A DNA stretch of 64,000 bases from Austropuccinia psidii (lineage: Eukaryota > Basidiomycota > Pucciniomycetes > Pucciniales > Sphaerophragmiaceae). A model generated the notes under the pieces. That model was given only the letters and a program-made list of their open reading frames with translations. It was not told the origin of the DNA and searched no databases. Position numbers and translations under genes: made by a program. Below are positions 35,380-47,659 of the stretch, one piece after another (positions within the stretch are counted from its first letter, which is position 1; each line of letters starts with the position of its first letter). Where the stretch lies: the NCBI GenBank assembly GCA_023105745.1, contig JALGQZ010000014.1, positions 4,869,888 through 4,933,887 on the forward strand. The letters run 5' to 3'.

Positions 35380-35866
35380 TAAAAATAAAAATAAAGATAA
35401 AAATGAAAATAAAAATTAAAATTAAAAATAAAAATAAAAATTAAAAATAAAAATAAAAATAAAAATTGAAAATAAAAATAAAAATAAAAACAAAAATAAA
35501 AATAAAAATAAAAATAAAAATAAAGATAAAAATTAAAAATAAAAATAAAAATTAAAAATAAAAATTAAAAATAAAAAATAAAAATAAAATTAAAAATAAA
35601 AATAAAAAAAATAAAGATCAAAATAAAAATAAAAATAAAAATAAAAATTAAAAATAAAGATAAAAATAAAAATAAAAATAAAAATAAAAATTAAAATAAA
35701 AATTAAAATTAAAAATAAAAATAACAATAAAAATTAAAAATAAGAATAAAAATAAAAATAAAAAATAAAATTAAAAATAAAAATAAAAATAAAAATTAAA
35801 AATAAAAATAAAAATAAAAATAAAATTAAAAATAAAAATAAAAATAAAAATAAAAATAAAAATAAA

Positions 35867-35897
<31 letters not shown>

Positions 35898-35906
35898 TAA
35901 AAATAA
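35380..35906. repeat. (AAAAAT)n microsatellite, right arm (~525 bp)
   Basis: Long array of AAAAAT and derived TAAAAATT units. With the left arm, the pre-insertion array was about 640 bp. Phe/Tyr-repeat ORFs on the minus strand are artefacts of it. Confidence 0.9.
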
Positions 35907-37159
35907 AGTTTTAAAAGATTTATTGAGTTTAATTTAATTTTAATCATCATAAAAAAAATAAACAAAGTGATAAAGGGTTATATTATTAAATCAACATTTA
36001 ATTATTATTCATTATTTTGTTAAATCAATTTTGTATTTAAGATTAACTACTGTACAGTTTAATTTATCAAAAAAAAAAGCCTTTCCTAACTTCATATTTT
36101 ATTTAAAAATTCAACTTTCAAATTGATTTATTTATTTAAAGAAAAAACCAATAATAACAATAATAATAATAATAATAAATTTCAATTTTCTCAATCATAT
36201 ATAGATTTATTCATTTATCAAGTTACATTAAATTATTTAGATTGTAATCCTTATTATTTATCAATAGATTTATATATATATTTAAAAAACCAAAAACCAT
36301 ATTCTATTTTATAATATGAATATATATACATACATATTGTGATTTGCTTGATTTTTTTTTCAAAACAAACAAAAACGTACAACAAAAAAACTTTCTATAA
36401 AAAACACACTTAAATTTTATTGAGTTCATCAGACTTTCATATATTATAATTATTATGCATTAATAAGAAAATATATATTAAATTATCAATAAGAATGTTA
36501 CTTCTTTATGGAAATGATATACTTCAATTCGACTCAATTAAGTTTTTTATTTGTGCAACTTTTTTTTCCAAAAAAACAAATTCTTTCATGTTATGTTGTC
36601 TTTTCCAATAAAAGGTTTCTTTTATGTTATGTTGTGTTTTTCAAAAAAAAGGTTTCTTTCATTTTGTCTTTTTATAAACTTATCATTTTCATGATAAATA
36701 AATGTTTTACACAGCAGTTTCAGTTTATTTCTCAAAAATTATTGAGGTGTGAAAAGAATAAAGCTTGTTTGTCCATTGATTGATATCCAAAATGTTGAAA
36801 TAAAAAATGAAATAACAATCACATTCTTTTGTTATCTCCAATTAACTCTTGAAATGTTGGCAGTGGATTTACTCAACGTAAAGCATCAACATGATGAAAA
36901 TATAGTTGGAATATTTCTGAATTCTCAGTTGAGAAATGTTATTTAGGGAAAATAAGTTTTCCATCACGCACTTACGTTCTTATGGATCATTTACCAATTC
37001 ATTCTCAAAAAACCATCTATCTTCTTAATCCCTACATTTCATTTTTGTCCATTATGTGAAAAAACAAAGCTTCGCATTTTTGTATATGCTCTAAGGATAA
37101 AAGAAAAAAAGATTCAAATCTTCAATTGTTTTTCATGGATTTACTTTTTTGGACAATTT
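35907..37159. other. AT-rich intergenic DNA and 3' flank of the protease gene
   Basis: Contains an (AAT)n run at about 36146-36178 and poly-T tracts. The last 200 bp are probably the 3' untranslated region of the minus-strand gene. No gene recognised. Confidence 0.4.
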
Positions 37160-40100
37160 TCATTTCAAATCTTTTTTTTGGTTAGATGATGATGATGATA
37201 AAGGTGACTTTTTTCGATTTAGCAATATTGGTTGTTTAGGTGAGGTTGAAAGAGGTGAGGAAGCGAATGAATCAGAAGAATGTAACGTCAAATCAATTGG
37301 AATTTGATGAGTCATGGGTGGTGCTTCAATCTGTTGTTCCATTTCATCATAATCTTCATCTATTAATCTAATCCTTCTTACTGTACTCCTCCCACCTCCT
37401 CCCACTCCTTTTATTAGATCAGTTCCCTCCTCCATCGATACTTCACTCCCAAAGCTTGACCGGTTTGATCCACAGCGACCTCCATCACTTGTAGGAGAAT
37501 TGCATCGATCAGATGAACCATCCTGAAGGACAACAGCACTGGAGCTAACCCCATCGGCGTCACCGCCTTCTGCCTCGCCATCTCCCTTTAGGTAATTCAT
37601 CATTAACTCTATTTCCCTATCATCCCCTACAACTTCCTCGCCCTCCATTCTACCCTTCACTTGGCCACTTTCACCTTCAACCCCATCACCACCACTGACG
37701 CCACCACCTTCACTAGGAGCTGCCGAAACATCCCTTGATTGAAGAGCTGAGCTAACGATCCCATGAGTTTTGGAACCCAAGTTTTTCTTTGTCCGCCGTC
37801 TATAAAAGAGTAGGTAGGCTGCTGAGGATTTAATCTTCTCAGGTGAAGTAACCTCAGTTACATGAGACTGGAAGCATATTAAAGAAGATTAGTGACACGT
37901 TAAATCAATCCAAAATTATCTATTTCTCTTACATCGTCATAATTGTGCCATTTTCCATCCTCTTCATTTTTGGCGAATGCAGTGTAATGTCCACCACCAA
38001 GTCCACCAAAATGATTATCTACTGCAAATAAATCATATACCAAACTTTCCTCTTCTTCTTCTTCTTCTGCTTCTTCTTCTTCTTCCTTCTGTCTTTTGAC
38101 TGCTACTTCATCCCCCAGTTTTGCTGGATGATTTACACTTTTGGCTTGTTGAGGCTGTTCTTGTTCTCGTTGCCTCTTTTTTAATTCTTTCATAACCTTA
38201 ATGCCTTCTACCTCTTGTGACAGATCTAGTCCTTCAATAGGAAAATCTACAAAGGTGTCAACCTTAGTCGAGCGACCGTAGCTGGTGCGAGCGCTACTGA
38301 ATCTTTTAAAATGAACAACCAAGATATCGGGAACTTTCCAGATTTGCATTCGTTTAATAGCTTGAACATGAGTCTTACATCGCGGACAATACCACTTGTC
38401 ATCTTCTCCCAACTTTTCAGGTTTTGAAAAGTCCTTGAAGCACTCTTCAATCGTCAAGGTTCCAGACTTCTTTTCAACCTGAATTTCATCTTTCATCATT
38501 GCTTTGGTGGCCACAAGTTCTGGATCTTCTATCACCGGTGGGTTATGCCAATTCTTGGAATGAGGTAATGATTTATCTAATCCAAAAAAGTAAGCCATCG
38601 AGCTTGGTGTCCATTCACATTCAAAGTAATCTCCCTCCTTGACTACGGCAGAGGGGCTGTTTGATGATGATAAATTGTTGCTGTCGTTGACAATCATCGG
38701 TTTTTCTAAAGTCTTGGTTTCATAAAGATCTTCTGGTTCATCAGGTTCGAAAGCTGGCTTAACTATAGAGGTCAGTCCATTGCTATCAATGGCAAAAGAA
38801 TCTGAGGTTTTGGAAGCAGACTGCTTAATTCGTTCTTCAAGTTCAATTGTTGGAACGTTCATGGAATTTGAGATAGGAAATGATGTTGAAGCTAGTAATT
38901 TTGGCACAAATATCTTGAAAAGGTTTGGTACCGCTCGACTCTCCTTTTCACCTTCTACGATTTTCATCTCTACATCACCATCTTGATCAACTTCTTCAAA
39001 AAGGTCCTCAGCTTTGGTTGTGTATCGTGCATATTCTCTAACAATTGCATTGTAGACTCCACCATAGCTCATTCGATCCTCTTTGGAAACCCGAACAACA
39101 AAAAACACACCAAAAGCCAGCTGGGCTGATCGAGATGAGTTGGCATTTGTATGAAGGGCATTGGCGCGCTCAAACGGTCGATAAGAAACCACTGGAATGA
39201 GAAGGTCGGCTTGATCGTTTTCAACCTGATTTGAATAATAGACCCCGCCTTTTAATGCAGCAAATGGTAAGGGAGTTTCAAAGAAGTTGATAATATCTTT
39301 TTCAAGGACGCCTTCAAGTGAATCGGTATCTTGCCAAATCTTCCAAGGTCTTCCAGACCAGTCCTCAATTGCAGCCATCTAAAATGAAGGGATAATTAAC
39401 AATTGGATAAAGAAGGATGGAAAGTGAAGGGGCTGACTTTGTTAGGATCGGCATTTAAGATTGATGCGACATGCTGTTTTAATTGACGAATGGAAGAGTC
39501 TTTGGGTAATTCATAGACTACTTTAATCCTAGGTCGGCCAGGATCGAGTGGAATGAAATAAATAGAACCTTTGATTTTTTGATTGTTAGGTAATTGAAGA
39601 GTAAGGTACATGATTTCATCGAATTTAATGGCGACCTAATAAACAAGACAAGATAAGTTTAATGAATTTCTAAGCGAGTATACAGAAAAACAAAAGATTG
39701 AATTGAGCGACCTTGTTGCAATCTGGACAAACCAGAGTAGATTTATATTGACCTTGAAATAAATCTACAATGACAGAATCATTCCTTCTTTGATAAAGTT
39801 TCCAACAAGTCTTTGAAAGTTTTACTAATTGAACGTTTTTTTGATATTCATCGTCAGAATGATTATCGTCAAAGTCAGGAATTTCATCAAATGGTTTATT
39901 TAATACTCTATTTAGATCTTCATGCAAAGCATCTAGTAAAAAGGTTAAGAGTTCTTGAGAATCCTGCTGTCCATAACCTAAAAATAAAGAATTGAACCTT
40001 CCAACAATTGATTTGAATTCTCTTGGAGCAATACTTGAAGATGAAGAGGTTAGATAGCTTGAACTAATCAAATTCTTTGATTTTGAATTAATTTCGATTC

Positions 40101-40913
40101 CAAATTCATCTGACCAAATCTTTTCGATTAATTGACCAAAAGTTTCAGCTAATTTACCGCCCATACCTAATGGATTGACTCTATTTAATTCATTTATGTA
40201 AACTCTAGATAAAAAATAATTTTTTAATTCAGGACAATTGCTTAAACATTGTAATGCTGAGTTCATGACTGTTTTTTAAGAAATAACAATTAATACTGAT
40301 ATGTTTTTTTTATTTGAATAAAATTCTAATAGAATGAAAACTTACAACAAGTGTTCCCAAGATTAGTTAGACCAACCAAACCTCTTATTTTATGATTTGA
40401 TTTTTTAATGTTTGAATTGATAGATAAATGATTATTAAGATTATTTGAATTGATTGATTTAAATTTTGATAAGATTGAATGATTTAATGAGATTGTAGAG
40501 CTTTTTAAACTAGAATTATTAGATTGAATTAAATTAGTTTGATTACTTAAAGGATTAGAAATAAGATTGGAAGAATTTGAGATTTGAGTTGAATCAAGAT
40601 TGTTGATCTTATTGATGGAAGGAATTGTAGTAAATTTTGAATCGATTGAATTTGAATGATTGATATTTTCCATTTGGTGTAAATAATCTTGATGATCTGT
40701 TGGAGTGGATTTCAAAATTGAAGATGAGGACGAAGAAGACGAATTGGAGTTTGAAGAGCTTGAAGAAGAGGATTGATTTAAATGATCATGATCATCATTA
40801 TTCCCGATTTGTTTTGGATTTTGAATAATAGAAGATTTCGAACTATCATCATTAAGTTGATTTTTATCCTTGTTTCCTTCGATCATTGATTTCAAGTAAG
40901 ATTTTTGAGACAA
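37160..40913 (-). CDS. ubiquitin carboxyl-terminal hydrolase, USP (C19) family, Ubp12/USP4-15-like
   Basis: Cysteine protease that removes ubiquitin from proteins. Exons 40913-40346, 40268-39712, 39635-39438, 39378-37933 and 37867-37160 (568+557+198+1446+708 bp) give 1158 codons plus stop; introns are 59-77 bp GT-AG. Residues 1-180 are Ser/Asn-rich and disordered. Cys box GLTNLGNTCFMNSALQCL has the nucleophile C189 at the exon 1/2 junction. QQDSQELL is near 290. Zinc pairs CPDC (~370) and CPRC (~772) bracket a 400-residue insert whose first part resembles the UBL-bearing insert of USP4/15. The His box GGHYTAFAK (H~905) is split from DDSHV by intron 4. The tail is acidic and Ser-rich. No DUSP domain is seen before the Cys box, unlike typical Ubp12/USP4. 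Donor 2 is weak (GTCGCT). Probably functional; Cys, His and Asp are all present. Confidence 0.93.
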
Positions 40914-41500
40914 TGAGATTTATGTTTTGTGTTTTGAGAATTCCTAAAGACCAAGTTGAGATGATCAATCGACGGACGAATGGATGGATGTGTTGATGGA
41001 TTATTCGGAGAAAGAAATTGAGATGAGTAAATTTGGACCTCATTCAAATCCTGACGATCATCACTCAATTTTAATTCAAAATTCAAAATTCAACTCAACT
41101 CCACTTTAAATTTGGACTAGGATAATCTTAAATTTTAACGTTGCAAATCAAATTTCACTTTAAAATTTATAAAATTTGACAGATTTTCTTAAAAAATTGA
41201 TAAATTCAGTGAAGAAAACAACAACTTCTCTTCAATTTCACTTTATTTGGAAAAAAAATAAGGAATACCTTAAAAATTAACTAAAAATCATACTAAGAAT
41301 TCCACTTGAAAACCTTACGCAACCAGAGGACTCAAATTTTACAGTTAATTCCCTCATGTCAATAACTAGGGCCATTTTTTAATAGGTTCATCAGCTCAGT
41401 CATCACCAGAAGCCATTTGAGTGGGTTAGTGACGAGAAGCATGAGGTGTGCTCATGCGCCCTAAAGTGTAAAAGTAGGGTTGGCGTGCCTTTCATGTCTT
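40914..41500 (-). promoter_or_regulatory. 5' flank of the USP gene
   Basis: A short frame at 41086-40892 overlaps the start but has no recognisable domain, so the ATG at 40913 is preferred. GC content and CpG use rise at about 41390-41510, unlike the surrounding DNA, which fits a promoter or upstream exon. No TATA box is convincing. Confidence 0.3.
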
Positions 41501-44500
41501 GTCAAAGCTAGTAGTTATGAATACAGGATAAGGAACGTGCATAGAGCCATAAAAAATGTTCTACTTTGTTCCTTTTTATGATTTCCTTTCTTTTTTTATT
41601 CTTCCTTTCAGACAAAATTTAGACAACTCACTTTCGCCATTCAGCCTTTCCCTTATTCTGTTATCACTCATATTTGGCTTTGCTAACTTTGAAAATTTCA
41701 TTTTGAGGTCAGTTCCTCAAGATGATGAATGAAAAAATATAACAAAACCATTTTTGTTCTTAATGGATTAATTTTTCTATGTACTTTACTTTTATATCTT
41801 TTTGTTTACAAAAAAGCAAAATGTGCATCTTGTAACTTCATCTTTGTTTTATACGGACTACCCAGGAGGTCTTCCATGATACATAAGCTCATGTTTAGTT
41901 TTCACATACCATAGACCACCTCACCAAGATCATACCAATTCAAATGAGAGAATAAACGCAATATGAAATTCGAACTCAACAACTCCTGGCTACAATAAAA
42001 AGGTCTAGGAAACCATGAAAAATAAAGTGACATGGAAAGCCTCTCATACGTTAGCTATGCTCCCAAAACAATCAGCTCATAGTGCTCTTTTAAAGGTATT
42101 TTCTAAGTTAGATAACTCTCAAAGGAAAATCTTGAGAAAACTTGAATGGAATAATTTTGTAAAATAGCATTTTATTTTCAAACCTCTCATATCAGTTTTT
42201 CTTGAATACCATTTCAAAGATGATCTGAGATTGCTAGTTTTCTTGATTTATAATCTTCTATTTGTTGGATATTTTTATAAAGTCCTTGTTTTTAATTTTT
42301 AGGAAAAGGATATGAAAAAATCCTAAAGAAAAATGGTGAATTTAAAATTATTAGCTTCTAACTGGATTACTGAGCTGATTTCTCAAAAGCCTCAAAATGA
42401 CATCTTATTTTATTAAGACAATCTTAGGTATATATAATATATATATTCATCAAGATTAATCAAATAAAAATGAAAAATTAGTAAATAATATTGTTTTGGG
42501 AAAATTTATCTTGAGAAATGTTCGTCTATTACTATTTTTTTCAGTTCCTACTGATTCAGAATTTTTCATATTAATATTTCAAATCAGAAATTAGTTACAT
42601 CTTTTATTAAGAGCGCAATTTTTTCGATCATTTTTGGGTTCTTTTCTAAAGAAAACTAATTTTTTATCAATAATTCAAAATATTTATTGATAACATTTAA
42701 CTTTAAATAGCTTCAATACTATATTATTGCTATTTTCATTTGTTTGATGGTTAAAAATAATCAATGGTAATAATTTAATTTCTAATTAAGCTGAAGATTG
42801 GCTTTTAAATTCATTTATTTAAAAGAAAGGATGGAAAAAATATTAAAAACATACTTTAAATATTATTTAAAACTCAATTTTATTTTTTCTAATTTAATTA
42901 TTTAAACTCTTAAAAATAAAAAATTCATTAAATACTTTAGAAACAAAATAATAAATCATAGAGAGTTTTAAACCTAAAAATCATAAAGCTAAAAATCTTA
43001 ATATTTTTTCATTTAATTCTAATTTCAATTTATGGAATATTTTTAACACCGCATTTCTAGAAGTATTTTATTGTAAGATAACCGAAACTGATATCTTTTC
43101 AGTTGAAATTATATTGAATCTCAAAAAAAAAACCTTATTAAAATATTAAATCATTTTGGATCAAGAGAATTTCTTTTTTCATATAATGTTTTACAAATTG
43201 TATAGTAACTGTCTTCTACCCTCTAGTCAATAACTTAGAGATGAAGTTTGGTTTTAATTACCCATATATCTGAGGTTATCTCTTTCCTTAATAAATCGAA
43301 TGGATTGCAGTTTTTACATGAAGTTTAATTTAATACTTATTCTTATTTTCAAAACTCCAGGTCACTTGGGAATCAAATAATTACCCAAAAGAAACATCTT
43401 ATTGGAACAACTCAGGTGATCTTTTTGAGATTACTAGATCAAAAATTCACAAAACTGTTCCATAATAAACATGATTTATTTTACATATAGGTTTTGATTA
43501 TTCAAAAGAATCATAATTTCCTGAATTATTAAATATTTAAACAAACTCATCGCAACACTTAATTTTTGGAAATTTTATATCAATTAGTATTAAACTCGAA
43601 TTAATTATATTTAAGAAATATTTATAGGGTATTTGTACTCAAAAGTGAGAAACTTTTCCTTAAAAAAAATTATAATAAATATATTAAGACATTATGAGTA
43701 AGAAATAACATCACTTGGGGAAATACTCAAGTAATTATAGATATTTCTAAGTCTATAAAATCAGAGAGACTTATCAGTTGTGTTCTATTTATAGACTTAA
43801 TTCCGGAACCTCTTTTCCAAGTGTGTCCAATATATGGGAAGTCCTAGCTTATATAGACAAAGGAGTATTTCAAATTCTATCTTGGTTTGATAATAGCTAA
43901 ATTTAATTGAAGATAAAAAAAATTATCATATACTAATTAGGCTATTTTTCTATAGTAATAAATATCAATAAAGACTCATGTAAAATTAAGAGAATCATTT
44001 AAATACTCAAATTCACCCCTCAAATTTATTTCAAGATTTATATTCAAAATATCAGTCTCTTGAATCAGATCTAAAATACTTGATCTTGAAACTGACTTTA
44101 CCTTTCCAAAAATTTAAATATTCTCATAAAAAGAAAAAAATGGTTGATTTATTTAATTGAATATCTGTAGTATATATTGAGTATGAAATTTTGGTTTTTA
44201 AACCTAAGTTTTATTCTTTGAGGAGCATAAAAAATCAATTTCAAAATCAGAAAAAAGTAGAATATATAATAAATTGGGTGGGATATTGTATCATATTATA
44301 TAGCTTACAGGTCCAATTTGGTGATAAGTGGATTTATTTATGAGGAAAATTATTCTCATTAGCTATAATATTATATATTATAAAAGAAAGTGAAGGGTAA
44401 ACATAAGAATTCTGAAACAAATTTCCCTTTAAAATAATTAAAAGACCAATCTACTAGGTTGGCGGAATTTTTGAAAAGGGCTGAAGTTTTTAAAACTATC

Positions 44501-47269
44501 ACCTTCTATGATCAATGATATCAAAGCCTTAAAAAATATATTTTTACCTGTAAAAATCCTTACATTTTCCTTTCAAGAATTATATTTTTATATCAGTTCA
44601 TAAGACTACTGTACAAATATGACCTACACTTAGGGTTTTTCGAAGTTAATATAGGCTTTGGGGGCTAAAGTTATTGGATTAGATATGAATTTGAAAATTT
44701 AATCCTATTGAAACCCATGAGAAATGTGTCCTACCAAACCACATGGGTTTGAACAGATTCTTCTTTAATCTAAAAATATGAGAAAGATTAAAGCCTATGT
44801 GATCAAATAGGCTTAATGAAAAATATATTTTGTATTAAATAATAATATCTAGCATAATTTCATGATAGAGTAGCTATTTGAAATTAAAAATATTCAACCA
44901 ATAAAAAACTTTGTATTTTAAAAGAAATATTATTATATTTTAAATTTCTGACCTCCAGAGAAAAAAATTTGAATGAAATACATTTTAGGTTTAATGAATA
45001 TTTTTTTGTTTTATTTAAAAAGAAAATTCAAAAAAGATTGAATTGTTTGAATTTTAATAATTTCAATTATTTATTTATTTTTTGGTTTTTTAGTGATTAA
45101 TATTTTATGTTTTGTAAAAAGTGGTTTTAGTATTTATTTCTTTTTTTGAGATAATCTAATTCAATTTTAAAGAATTCTAAAATATTGTTGGAATCCAATT
45201 GAAATACTTTTTTTTCATATAATAAAAAATAACCTAATTCAATGTATTAAGGTCTTTTTGGTCAATATGAATGAGCCTTGGTGTTTACAATAATATAGTT
45301 TATATTATAAGTTGGAAGATTTTGAGATCGTTTGTAATTTTTAATCCCCATCACAAATGGAGGAAATCTGGTGGTCTTTGTGATAGAATTATTCCTTGAT
45401 TTTCTCCTCTGAAGTTCTGAGAAAGTGTATTGAAGTCTAAAAGGAATAAATTTCCTAGATTTTTGAGTATTTGGTGAATATTTACAATACTTTTCAATAT
45501 AAATTAGAGCTTAGAATTAATTCCTTGGATAAGAAGCTTCTTTATTTCCACAATATGATACCTGAAAAACTCTCATCTCTTCAATAATTCTTCTAAGCAC
45601 ATAAGCATTGGTTTTCTTTTGAAATCTTTCTCAATTTCATTTAACATAATAATTAACTTTTGAATTTTGTTAGACGTGGGTGGTGGATAATTAAAGCAAC
45701 TTATTTGATACCTAAGAATTGGAAAATAAGATTCCTAAGCTTCCTCAATAATGAAATAAGGACAACTCTGCTTTTTGGGCTGGAGCATTAAGGAAAGAAA
45801 AATTATTTATTTTGTTATAATACAATGAGGGGTAAAATGAATGATGAAATATCCATTGCGGTTGATATTAGAACAAGCCTAATAATTCAATTAATTAATT
45901 TTCTTTCTCTTGGGTGATTGTGATTTCGATTTTATTGATACTTAATTTCAAGCTTAAAATAGAGCTACTATCATTGAAAATATCCTCTCAATCATCATTA
46001 TGATAAATATCTTATGTCCAAGAATTAATACCAAAATATAATTTTTGAGATCATATTGGATAAAAAATATTTCAATCAGAATCAAAAAGCAGGTTGTTTC
46101 CCAAAATTCAGCCTACCAGGGGATTTGAATGAGCTTAAAGAGGAGTGAAGGATGATCTTTTTTAAAGATTAAATGTGATGGTATTGATTTTTTATAAGGA
46201 TAAACTATTAGTAAAAGGAAAAATACTCCCAAGGAGAACTCAATTTAACCCTCAAAAGACACAAGAAGCTATAGAATAAAGAAAATAGGATTAGCTTTAT
46301 TATATATCATGAATTAAGGTGATTATGAGGGGAAACAATGGGAAATATCTTGAGAACATTTAGATATACTCTAGCTCTATATGAAATAGATTTCCTGAAG
46401 AATTTTGGATCAATTTTTTTCCTGAGAACTTGAATCATTCATTGATGACCTTCAATGTGAGGTTTTGATGGTGATAATGAGGTTATGGATAATGCTTGTA
46501 GTTCTAAGGGGATTAATGGTGGTGGAAGGAGTGAGACGAAGACGACCTACCTTTGGAGGACTAAAAAATATATAAAAGGAATAGAAAAGTAAATAAATGA
46601 AGAAAAAAAATACAATTAAAGCTGACAACCTTGATTTATAATGAAGAATTACCAACAAATGTTTTTGAAAGAGAGAGGCTTGAATGGCATATTCAGTCTG
46701 AGTCGAGAGAATTACTATTGTTTTATTTTTTGGGGAATGATTTGATTGAAAAGGAGCTTTTTTCAAGGGGTATAATGTGAATTATTTTAAAAAAGAAAAT
46801 TGAGGTTGAATATAGTTGAGAGGTAGAAGAGAGACCATAAGATAAGCTAAAATCTCAAATTTGGAGTTGGTTTTAAATTTTAAAAAGTTTTTACAAATTT
46901 TTAGAATGAAAAGTTAGCTTTAAAATGAATTTTCATTTCAAATTTTCTTCAAACCTCAATTTAACAAGTTTTTCACCCTTTATTTATCATTTATTAACCA
47001 AAATACTATTTATTTTACAAACCTCAGGCCCCCGATTCAAAAACTATCAGATGATTTATAATCAAAATTGTTTTTTTGACAAATTTAACAACAAAATGGA
47101 TCTATTTCAGACAGAAATAAAACTAAATTCATTATAGGCCTATTTCCCTTGGGTCTAAAACTAATCACATACATTCAAACTCAAGACAGAAGATAATGAT
47201 AAGTGAGTTTACACAAAAGAAATGCACGAATAATTCAAATGAATACGTTACGATGTATGATTAATTGAT
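41501..47269. other. AT-rich intergenic DNA
   Basis: Nearly 6 kb without a supported gene, RNA or element boundary. The ORF at 46452-46766 has no recognisable domain and AT-rich noise composition. Confidence 0.4.
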
Positions 47270-47409
47270 GAAAGGATCAATAAAAACCGAAAGGATATAC
47301 ATTATGAGCTCAATGACACAATGTTTAAGCTCCTGCGCGATCTTTTTTTCTCATCTCCAAATATTTATATAATTTTTATTCTCAAAAATGCGCTTTTTTA
47401 CTTGTTTTT

Positions 47410-47638
47410 TTATTGTTGACTTTGAGTTGCGCTTGTAATTTTTATTATTTTAGCTTTCTTGCTTCGATATTTTTCGTGCACTACAAGGAAATCTCCACCT
47501 CTTCCATTCCTTTTCTCTGCTCTTTTGAATTGAAAATGTAGTATCATCTTGAATCCATTTCTTCTTATCCGATGATCTATGGTATTTTTTGCGCGTGTCA
47601 CAATATTTCAGCCCACAACATGGTAATGGTAGAACCAC
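47410..47638 (-). other. possible small gene or exon fragment
   Basis: Two overlapping minus-strand frames (from 47638, MVLPLPCCGLKYCD..., and from 47601) lie in a short island with more CpG than its AT-rich surroundings (GCGCGTG, TCCGATGA, CTGCGCGAT). The peptide is Lys/Arg-rich with four Cys (CC, C, C). I recognise no family. It may be an exon of an undetected gene or chance. Confidence 0.2.
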
Positions 47639-47659
47639 CAGTACTTACACTTTTTACTG

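Noticed and set aside
35771..35965. Phe/Tyr- and Phe/Leu-repeat ORFs, also at 30823-31005
   Set aside because: Translation of the (AAAAAT)n microsatellite.
41940..41990. tRNA-like TTCGAA context
   Set aside because: No matching acceptor stem or anticodon arm could be folded by eye around it.
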